From Dehalococcoidia bacterium (lineage in GTDB: Bacteria; Chloroflexota; Dehalococcoidia; UBA2979): a DNA stretch of 17,271 nt. The position numbers and the translations under genes were made by a program. The notes beneath the pieces were generated by a model, which worked only from the letters and a program-made list of their open reading frames with translations, did not search any database and was not told the DNA's origin. Shown piece after piece: positions 1-6,669 of the stretch (position 1 is the first letter of the stretch; each line of letters starts with the position of its first letter). The DNA lies in contig SCTU01000157.1 of assembly GCA_004297315.1 (NCBI GenBank), positions 1 to 17,271 of the forward strand, written 5' to 3'.

Positions 1-1
1 G

Positions 2-2815
2 CCGGACCAGCGTCTCGTGCGCATCTTCGACGTGACCGCCGACGCGCTCCGCGCCCTCGCGGCGGAGCGTCCCATGGCCCTTTTGATCGACGACGTCCAG
101 TGGGCCGACGAGGACAGCCTGCGGATGCTTCGCTACCTCGTCCGCAGCCAGGCTGCTGCGCGCATCTTTCTCATGCTCGCGATCAGGCCGGAGGAGACGG
201 CGTCCGTCAACGAGGCGGTCACCTTGATGGCCGACATGGACCGGCTGGGCATGCTGCACCGGCTCAAGGTGGGCCGTTTCTCCAGGGTGGAGTCGATTGA
301 GTTACTCCAGCAGGTGCTGGGCGGCCAGGTGGACGCGTCCACCGCGGCGGTGATGCACGCCCAGGCCGAGGGCGTCCCGTTCATCCTCGCGGAGCAGGCG
401 CTGGCCTATCGTGACGCCAGCCTGGTGCAACAGATCGACGGCGTCTGGACGCTTGCCCGGAATGCCCAGCGGATGCTGCCCTCCGCAGTCCGCACCTTGA
501 TCCAGCGGCGCGCGGCCCGCCTCCCCGAAGCGACACGCACGGCCCTCGCCCACGCGGCCGTCCTCGGGCGCAGCGTGAGCCTGATCGACCTCGGCGAGAT
601 TGAGGCGCGGCTGATGGGCGAGGCACCGGCAGCCGAGGACCTCGCGGCATCGTTCGCGCCGGCGGTCGCGGCGGGCCTACTCATCCAGCATCCAGACGGT
701 TCGCCCGCCGACTACACCTTCACGCACGAGCAGGTGCGCGAGTACGCAGCGAGCACGCTCCCCCCGCCGCGCCGTCGCGCCATCCACGCCGCGATCGTGG
801 GCATGCTGACGCGCGGCGGCGACCCGCTGCCGGAGAGCCTTCCGCTCCTTGCACAGCATGCCCTCGCGGCCGGGGATGGGGAGCTCACGGCGCGCGCGTC
901 CGTCCAGGCTGCGGAGGCGGCGTTGAAGGCGAACGCGCCCGAGGAGGCGCTCCGCCTCGTCGAACTCGCCCAGCCGGTGGCCTCGCGCGCCCAGGACCGG
1001 GTGGCCCTCCTGCTCCTGCGCGACAGCGCGCTTGGCACGCTGCGGCGACCCGCGCAGCGCCTGGAGGCCCTCACCGAACTCGCGGCACTGGCAGAGGCGA
1101 TGGGCGACACGCATCTGGAGTTCGACGTCATGCTGCGGCGCGCCGCGGCGTTCCGCCTGTCCGAGGACCATGACGTTGCGGCGTCGATCGCCCGACGCGT
1201 GAGAGACGAGGCGGCAGCCGCCGGCAACGCGCCAATAGAACTCGCTGCCTGCATCGAGCTCGGCCAGGACCTGATGCGTGCCGACCTCGGCGAGGGGATG
1301 ACCGTCACACCCACCGAGGCCGACTTCGACGGGGCGTGGGAGGCGTTCAGCCGCGCGGTGGAGATTGCGGAAGCAGTCCAGGACGAGAGCATGGTCGCCG
1401 CCGCCACGCGCGAGCTTGGCGTCATTTCGATGTCCCGCGTCCGCGTGGGATTCGTGAAGGCAGTCGAGGCCGGACAGCACCTCGAGATACTCGGCCGCCT
1501 CACGGCGGGCGCCACGATCGAAGACATACTCCCCGAGTTGCCGATCGCGCCATTCCACGCGGATGCGTCGGCGCGCTTTCAGCGCGCCCTCGAGATCTAC
1601 GAGCGACTCGGCGACCGGCAGGGCACCATGGCGACGATCATCGCGATGGCCACGCTCTCCTGGGCGCCGAACATCCACCTACTGGGCTCGCCGGGCCAGA
1701 TCGAAGAGATCAGACGTTTGGCGACGCGGATGAAGACGATGACGCGCCAGAGCGAGCGCGCCCTCGCCGACGCTCAGATGCTCTTTGGCGCGCATGTCTA
1801 CGCCCGCGACCGGCTGTTCGCGGACGCGGCGCTCGCGAAAGGGGCCGAGGCGTTCGGCGCGGCCCGTGTGCTCGGCGAGCGCGGCCTCGAGTTCGCGGCC
1901 GCAGGCGGGGTCGCACTCCAGCACGCCCAACTTGGGTCAGTCGAAGAGGCCGGCCGCTGGCTGGAGCGCGCGGCCGCCGTGGCCTCCGCCGCCCCCACGC
2001 CATTGCGGGCACGGCAAATGGAGGCCTGGCGAGGCGTGGTCTGTGCCGCCGCCGGTGACGCGGCCGGCGCGGAGGCCCACCTCGGACGCGCCGTGGCCCT
2101 CGCGACCGAGCACGGCCAGCCGGCCGCACGCTGCGAGATGCTTGCGCTGCGCGCGCTCTCGCTGGCGTGGCTGGTCGCTGAAAGCGACGACGACCGCCTG
2201 TCGACGCTTGCGGAGGGTGCGGCCGTGGAGGCCCTGCGCCTGACCGGCACGCTTCCCGGACACCCGCCCTGGGGCGCCCAGGCGCAGGCCGCGCTCGCCC
2301 TCGTCCGTTCGGGCCGGGGTGACGAAGTCGGGGCGCTCGAGGCCGGGCGCGCCGCCCTCCGTCTGCTCCATGACGCAGTCCGCGAGGACATTCCCCTGGA
2401 GACGATCCTGGCCGCGGCCCGCCCTGTGTTGAAGGACGGCAGCGGCGAAGAACAGGGACCGCTGCTTCAGCAGTTGAGGCTGACGCTCGTGCTCGCGACG
2501 CAGCGCATCACGGACGAGGAGGTGCGCGCACGATGGTTTCGCAGCCGGACCGGCCGCGAACTCGTGCGTCTGGCCGGTCCACTTGACGAAATGTCGCACG
2601 GCGTCGCGGCCAGTCGTCCGGACGCCGCGCTTGAGCCCGAGGAGCGGAGCCTGCTGAGGCGTGTCACCGAGGGCCGTACGAATGCTGAGATCGCACGAGA
2701 ACTCGAGATCGGAGAGGACGTGGTCATCCGGCGGCTGGCACTGCTCTTCGCGAAGATCGGCGCGGCGTCGCGCGCGCAGGCGATGACCGTGGCGATTACC
2801 GGACAGTTGGTCTAG
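2..2815 (+). CDS. AAA-ATPase / TPR / LuxR-type HTH regulator, 5' partial
   Basis: The reading frame is open from the window edge, so the N-terminus, including any Walker A motif, lies upstream. Numbering from the GTG at 17, a Walker B-like segment LLIDDVQWAD is at residues 22-31 and a sensor-1-like LMLAIRPEE at about 52-60, typical of STAND/MalT-like AAA modules. A long Ala/Leu/Glu-rich helical region (about 270-860) resembles TPR repeats. The last 60 residues contain a LuxR-like helix-turn-helix (LLRRVTEGRTNAEIARELEI). Such proteins are usually large signal-responsive regulators, and some carry an N-terminal cyclase domain, which cannot be checked here. The TAG stop is 3 nt before the ferredoxin-cyclase gene, so the two are probably co-transcribed and translationally coupled. 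The fold assignment is firm; the ligand and target genes are unknown. Confidence 0.85.
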   Translation, partial: PDQRLVRIFDVTADALRALAAERPMALLIDDVQWADEDSLRMLRYLVRSQAAARIFLMLAIRPEETASVNEAVTLMADMDRLGMLHRLKVGRFSRVESIELLQQVLGGQVDASTAAVMHAQAEGVPFILAEQALAYRDASLVQQIDGVWTLARNAQRMLPSAVRTLIQRRAARLPEATRTALAHAAVLGRSVSLIDLGEIEARLMGEAPAAEDLAASFAPAVAAGLLIQHPDGSPADYTFTHEQVREYAASTLPPPRRRAIHAAIVGMLTRGGDPLPESLPLLAQHALAAGDGELTARASVQAAEAALKANAPEEALRLVELAQPVASRAQDRVALLLLRDSALGTLRRPAQRLEALTELAALAEAMGDTHLEFDVMLRRAAAFRLSEDHDVAASIARRVRDEAAAAGNAPIELAACIELGQDLMRADLGEGMTVTPTEADFDGAWEAFSRAVEIAEAVQDESMVAAATRELGVISMSRVRVGFVKAVEAGQHLEILGRLTAGATIEDILPELPIAPFHADASARFQRALEIYERLGDRQGTMATIIAMATLSWAPNIHLLGSPGQIEEIRRLATRMKTMTRQSERALADAQMLFGAHVYARDRLFADAALAKGAEAFGAARVLGERGLEFAAAGGVALQHAQLGSVEEAGRWLERAAAVASAAPTPLRARQMEAWRGVVCAAAGDAAGAEAHLGRAVALATEHGQPAARCEMLALRALSLAWLVAESDDDRLSTLAEGAAVEALRLTGTLPGHPPWGAQAQAALALVRSGRGDEVGALEAGRAALRLLHDAVREDIPLETILAAARPVLKDGSGEEQGPLLQQLRLTLVLATQRITDEEVRARWFRSRTGRELVRLAGPLDEMSHGVAASRPDAALEPEERSLLRRVTEGRTNAEIARELEIGEDVVIRRLALLFAKIGAASRAQAMTVAITGQLV

Positions 2816-2818
2816 GCG

Positions 2819-3553
2819 ATGCTCCAGACACGCATTGACCGGCATCGCTGCATCGGCGCAGGAAACTGCATCGCCATCGCACCTACGGCATTTGACTGGC
2901 TCCCGGGCGAGATTCTGAAGGTCGCCGTGGCCGACACGAGTAGCGTCGAGGAGGAACTGCTGCGGCAGGCCGTGCTCTCCTGTCCCACGCAGGCGATCAC
3001 GCTCGAGGACCTTGAGGACCTGCTCCCCTGGCAGCTGCGAGGCACCCAGACCGCCGAGCCGAGGCGGGTGGTCAAGACGTTCATGTTCACCGACATCGTG
3101 AAGTCCACGGCCCTGGTCGAGGCGATCGGCGACGAGGCGTGGGAATCGCTGCTTCACTGGCACGACCAGACGCTGCGCTCTCCGTTTGTCGCGTTCAAAG
3201 GCCGGGAAGTCGTCTCCACCGGCGACGGCTTCTTCATCGGCTTCGACAGCCCGGACGCGGCGATCGACTGTGCGATCGCGATCCAGCGCAGCCTCACCGA
3301 GCACCGTCGCGACCACGGGTTCGCGCCTCAGGTGCGCATCGGCCTGCATGCGTCCGCGGCGACCGAGGCGGAAGGAAACTTCCACGGCAAGGGTGTACAC
3401 GAGGCGGCACGCATCGCCGCCCTGGCCGAGGGCGCGGAGATTCTCGCCAGCCGTGAGACCGCCGGTCAGCGGCCCGACCAATCAGAGCCTCGCACCGTCA
3501 TGCTGAAGGGCATCGCGAAGCCGATGGAGATCGTCTCGATCGACTGGCGCTAA
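2819..3553 (+). CDS. [3Fe-4S] ferredoxin-class III nucleotide cyclase fusion
   Basis: This 244-residue protein has two domains. Residues 1-70 are a P450-type ferredoxin: Cys11-X5-Cys17 (CIGAGNC), APTAF, then Cys55-Pro (LSCPTQAI), the pattern that ligates a [3Fe-4S] cluster. Residues 86-244 are a class III nucleotidyl cyclase catalytic domain with metal-binding aspartates at Asp92 (FTDIVKST) and Asp136 (STGDGFF), VRIGLHAS, and GKGVHEAARIAALA with Arg198. Relative to the family consensus, the adenine-recognising Lys is Val132, the partner Asp is Asn187 and the transition-state Asn is His194, so product identity (cAMP, cGMP or none) is uncertain. There is no signal peptide or membrane segment, so it should be cytosolic. 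It starts 3 nt after the upstream stop without an obvious Shine-Dalgarno, which suggests coupled translation. I infer that cluster redox state or electron transfer modulates the cyclase; the fusion itself is directly visible. Confidence 0.92.
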   Translation: MLQTRIDRHRCIGAGNCIAIAPTAFDWLPGEILKVAVADTSSVEEELLRQAVLSCPTQAITLEDLEDLLPWQLRGTQTAEPRRVVKTFMFTDIVKSTALVEAIGDEAWESLLHWHDQTLRSPFVAFKGREVVSTGDGFFIGFDSPDAAIDCAIAIQRSLTEHRRDHGFAPQVRIGLHASAATEAEGNFHGKGVHEAARIAALAEGAEILASRETAGQRPDQSEPRTVMLKGIAKPMEIVSIDWR

Positions 3554-3572
3554 TGGGCGCCGGCCGTTGAGT

Positions 3573-3579
3573 GAAGGAG
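3573..3579 (+). promoter_or_regulatory. Ribosome binding site deciding the ATG at 3586
   Basis: GAAGGAG lies 6 nt before ATG 3586. The frame could also start at GTG 3571, but that codon sits upstream of and adjoining this Shine-Dalgarno, so ATG 3586 is preferred. Confidence 0.75.
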
Positions 3580-3585
3580 CGTCGA

Positions 3586-4830
3586 ATGGTCCCCGTCCGG
3601 ATCGAGAACAGGGCTCAACTCATCTATCTCCTGACGGAGGCGGCCGAGCTCGAGCACGAGATCCTCTGCTGCTACCTCTTCGCGACCTTCTCGATGAAGG
3701 ACGACACCAGCGAGGGGATTTCAGCCGAACAACTCGATCTGGTGCGGGACTGGCGGCGCGCCCTGGGCGAGATTGTCGTGCAGGAGATGATCCACCTCTC
3801 GACGGCATGCAACCTGCTGACGGCAGTCGGCGGCGCCCCGCAGTTGCGCCGCCCCAACCTACCGACGAGCCCGCGCGCGTACCCACCGGGGTTCGAGTTG
3901 CGCCTCGCCCCCTTTAGCGTCGACGCGGTTGACCAGTTCGTCATGTTGGAGCGCCCGGAGGCGCTGGCACGGACCGAGGACTACCGCGCCTCGGCGGTCT
4001 CACTCGACTCTCTGGGGGACATCTTTTCGAGCGAACGCAACTTCCAGACGGTGGGCGAACTGTATCGGGGCATCGAGGATGGCATCACCTACCTGTCGCA
4101 GAAACTCGGTGAGGCGGAACTGTTTGTCGGGCCTCCCGCCGCGCAGACCGCGGAGCAATTCTTCAGCCTTCCCGGGCTGATCCCGGTGCACGACCTCAAG
4201 TCGGCGCTCGCCGCGATCAACGTGATCGTCGAGCAGGGTGAAGGCGCCAGCGCGGACGTCGAGGACTCGCACTACCGCCGTTTCCTGCGGATGCGCGAGG
4301 AGTTTGGGGAGGCGCTGAAGGCTGACCCCTCGTTCCTGCCCGGGCGGCCGGTGCTCACGAACCCCTACGCGATGACCCCCACGGACGTCGCCGACGTCGC
4401 GGCCGTGAACATGGTCGACGATCCGACGGCGGTCGATCTCTGCAACGTCTTCGACGGCTGCTATGAACTCATGGTGCAGGTGCTCGGCCGGCTGTTCGTC
4501 CACGCCGAAGAGGCCGATTCACAACTGACAGTCCTCGCGGATATCGCGGTCAGCCTCATGATCGAAGTGATCCAGCCGCTCGGAAACGCCATCACTGAGT
4601 TGCCTGCCGGCCCCTCGCACCCGGGGCTGCGGGCCGGCCCCAGTTTCAGGTTGTCGCGGGGAGCAACCGTCCCGGCGCACGCGGAGGCCGCGCGACGCGT
4701 CTTCTACGAGCGACTCACCGAACTCGCGCGATACTGCCGGTTCTTGCAGATGCGCCCGGACGCGCCGCGCATCCTCGACAGCACTCGCGAGGCCCTCGAC
4801 CGCTACGCGCTCGCGCTGATCCCCGCTTGA
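3586..4830 (+). CDS. Ferritin-like domain protein, VioB/iminophenylpyruvate-dimer-synthase-like
   Basis: This 414-residue protein opens with a ferritin-like helical region of the PF12902/VioB type. Helix 1 holds TEAAELEHEILCCYLFA (residues 17-33, Glu/His-rich) and the second metal helix has Glu62 and Glu67-X2-His70 (EIVVQEMIHLS). The C-terminal half contains LMIEVIQPLGNAITELPAG followed by PGLRAGPSF, which matches the late part of this family as I remember it. Some members act on indole or imine intermediates in bisindole biosynthesis; many are uncharacterised. Glu/His placement suggests a di-iron or other metal site, but not every ligand can be assigned. It lies 32 nt after the ferredoxin-cyclase gene on the same strand, so it is probably in the same operon. 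No bisindole pathway partner is visible, so the function here is unknown. It is probably cytosolic. Confidence 0.8.
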   Translation: MVPVRIENRAQLIYLLTEAAELEHEILCCYLFATFSMKDDTSEGISAEQLDLVRDWRRALGEIVVQEMIHLSTACNLLTAVGGAPQLRRPNLPTSPRAYPPGFELRLAPFSVDAVDQFVMLERPEALARTEDYRASAVSLDSLGDIFSSERNFQTVGELYRGIEDGITYLSQKLGEAELFVGPPAAQTAEQFFSLPGLIPVHDLKSALAAINVIVEQGEGASADVEDSHYRRFLRMREEFGEALKADPSFLPGRPVLTNPYAMTPTDVADVAAVNMVDDPTAVDLCNVFDGCYELMVQVLGRLFVHAEEADSQLTVLADIAVSLMIEVIQPLGNAITELPAGPSHPGLRAGPSFRLSRGATVPAHAEAARRVFYERLTELARYCRFLQMRPDAPRILDSTREALDRYALALIPA

Positions 4831-4838
4831 CCGCCGAG

Positions 4839-5657
4839 TCAGGCGCTGGCGCTCAGGCGCTGGTTCGTATCGACCAGGCGCTGCGCGACGAGCTGGAGCA
4901 TCCGCACGGCCAGTTCGGGTTCCCGTCGGAGGAAGGCGAGGAATACCCAGCGGTCGATCCCGATGCACGTCGTCTCCTCGATCGCGACGACCGAGGCGGT
5001 GCGCTTCCAGTCGCCCAGCAGCGCCATCTCTCCAAAGGGCTCGCCGGGGCCGAACGTCGCCAGCACCTGCGGACGGTCAGGCAACCCGCGGACCACCTCG
5101 ACGCGTCCGGAAACGACGACGTAGCAGCCGTTACCGGTGCGGCCTTCCTCGACGATCACTTCGTCCGGACGGAACGTCCTGCGGAAGCACAGTGCCTGGA
5201 GGGTCTGCAAGGACACGGCAGGCAGGCCGGAGAACAGCGGCACATGGGCCAGGGCGACTTCCGCCTCGACAGCCGGCGTTGGCGAAGCCGCTGCCGGCGC
5301 GGCGGCTGCTACCGCGGGCGAGGCCGGCTGCTCGACCGCTTCCGCGGCTTTTTCGATGATGTCGAGCCTCAGTTCGCCGTCGACGATCTCGACCTTGAAC
5401 GTGGAGAGGGGCATCTTCGCGGGCCCGCGCAGGACCGCGCCGGTCGTCACGTCGAACTGGCTCCCGTGGCAGCCGCAACTGACCACGGTGCCCGCGAGCG
5501 TCCCCTCCGAGAGGAGGCACTGGCGATGCGTGCAGTAGTCGTCGAACGCATACAGGGTGCCGTCGACATTCGCGACCGCGACGGGCTGCCCGTCCATCTC
5601 GACGGAGACCGTCGTGCCGGGCGCCACATTGCCAAGGCCCTGCCCTGTCGTTGTCAC
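4839..5657 (-). CDS. Rieske [2Fe-2S] ferredoxin-cyclic nucleotide-binding domain fusion
   Basis: A GTG start at 5657 gives 272 residues. A GGAG motif 6 nt upstream supports it; the frame extends to 5795, but that part is Arg/Pro-rich and unlike a domain. Residues 5-102 are a Rieske domain: Cys42-X-His44-X16-Cys61-X2-His64, plus Cys47 and Cys63 at the positions that form the disulfide in bc1-type Rieske proteins, then GSQFDVTTG and LRGPA. Residues 103-135 are an Ala/Pro/Glu linker. Residues 136-272 are a CRP/PKA-type cyclic-nucleotide-binding domain with a phosphate-binding cassette FGEMALLG...RTAS, including Glu210 and Arg219. No helix-turn-helix or membrane segment follows, so this is not a CRP transcription factor. 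It looks like a soluble electron carrier whose activity or partner choice could be gated by cAMP or cGMP. It converges on the ferritin-like gene, with 8 nt between the stops. Confidence 0.93.
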   Translation of the reverse strand: MTTTGQGLGNVAPGTTVSVEMDGQPVAVANVDGTLYAFDDYCTHRQCLLSEGTLAGTVVSCGCHGSQFDVTTGAVLRGPAKMPLSTFKVEIVDGELRLDIIEKAAEAVEQPASPAVAAAAPAAASPTPAVEAEVALAHVPLFSGLPAVSLQTLQALCFRRTFRPDEVIVEEGRTGNGCYVVVSGRVEVVRGLPDRPQVLATFGPGEPFGEMALLGDWKRTASVVAIEETTCIGIDRWVFLAFLRREPELAVRMLQLVAQRLVDTNQRLSASA

Positions 5658-5705
5658 TTCGCACTCCGCTTCCTGGTGGCGTGGCGTGTGCCCGACCGCG
5701 TCAGA

Positions 5706-5711
5706 ATTGTA
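5706..5711 (-). promoter_or_regulatory. Possible -10 element for the Rieske-CNB gene
   Basis: The minus strand reads TACAAT here (5 of 6 matches to TATAAT), about 49 nt upstream of the GTG start, in an otherwise GC-rich 156-nt divergent intergenic region (5658-5813). No convincing -35 hexamer is visible, so this is tentative. Confidence 0.3.
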
Positions 5712-5813
5712 CGTGCTGCAGAAGGCCGCCGGACGCCGTTGCGGCCACCGACCGTGGGGGCGTCGTGCTGCAGGGCGCCGGCTGCGGCCCGACACGCGAT
5801 GGGATGACGCGCC

Positions 5814-6653
5814 ATGCGATTTCTCTTTCTCGCCGACATGCAGATCGGGGCATACGCGTCGTTCAGCGGGCTCACCGAAGCGGACGTCGCACGCCTGGCC
5901 GTGCAGGGTCTGAAGGTGCGCGCCGCGCCGAAGTCGTACAGCCTGGAGTGGGACATCCGCCGTCTGGACGCGGCAATCGTTGTCGCGAACCGGCTACGGC
6001 CGGACCTCGTCATCGTCGGCGGCGACATGGTGAACGACGCTGCGGACGCAGCGCAGCGTGATGCCTTCTTCCAGGCCATCGGCCACCTCGACCCGGACAT
6101 ACCAATACGCTGGGGGCCTGGCAATCACGACGTCACGTATGACTGGAGTGCGCCAACGGTCGAAAGCCTGAGGCAGTACCGAGACCGTTTCGGCCCCGAC
6201 TATTACGCCTTCGACCACGGCCCCGCCGCGTTCGTGGTGTGGAATACAGCCGTGGCCTTCGACCCGACACTCGTCCCCGGCGAATGGGAGGCACAACTGG
6301 CTTTCCTCGAGATTGCGCTCGAGGGCGCCGCGGCGCACGGGCGTCAGCCCATCCTCATCGGCCACCACCCGCTGTTTGTGGAGACGCCGGACGAAGCAGA
6401 TACATACTGGAACATCCCCACCGCCCGCCGCCGCCCGGTCCTCGACCTCATCCACCGGTTTGGCGTCCGCATCGGGCTCGCCGGACACCTGCACCGCGGC
6501 GCGTGGGCGCGTGACGGCGCCTTCGAGATGGTGACATCGGGGCCGGTGGGCTACCCGCTTGGCGACGACCCGTCGGGCTTCCGCGTGGTCGAGGTCACGC
6601 CTGAAGGCATCGCCCACGCCTACCACGCGCTCGACGTACTGGACGGCGACTAA
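5814..6653 (+). CDS. Calcineurin-like metallophosphoesterase, CPPED1-like
   Basis: This 279-residue protein carries the metallophosphoesterase motif series: Asp8-Met-Gln10 (ADMQIG, where the usual second His is Gln), Gly70-Asp71 (VGGDMVND), Gly-Asn104-His105-Asp106 (GPGNHDV), GHHPLF at 183-188 and GHLHRG with His225/His227. Together these build the di-metal site. The D-X-Q variant recalls the CPPED1/CSTP1 subfamily of protein or small-molecule phosphatases. CpdA-type cAMP phosphodiesterases share the same fold, so cyclic-nucleotide hydrolysis is possible but not shown by any specific residue. There is no signal peptide. It is divergent from the Rieske-CNB gene and converges with the second cyclase gene (16 nt between stops). 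The ATG start lacks a strong Shine-Dalgarno. Confidence 0.88.
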   Translation: MRFLFLADMQIGAYASFSGLTEADVARLAVQGLKVRAAPKSYSLEWDIRRLDAAIVVANRLRPDLVIVGGDMVNDAADAAQRDAFFQAIGHLDPDIPIRWGPGNHDVTYDWSAPTVESLRQYRDRFGPDYYAFDHGPAAFVVWNTAVAFDPTLVPGEWEAQLAFLEIALEGAAAHGRQPILIGHHPLFVETPDEADTYWNIPTARRRPVLDLIHRFGVRIGLAGHLHRGAWARDGAFEMVTSGPVGYPLGDDPSGFRVVEVTPEGIAHAYHALDVLDGD

Positions 6654-6669
6654 TCTCGGACGGCGTGGT

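Noticed and set aside
1937..3481. A 514-codon antisense open frame
   Set aside because: It runs opposite the regulator and the ferredoxin-cyclase, is rich in Arg/Gly/Asp with no recognisable motif, and is explained by high GC in third positions of the real genes.
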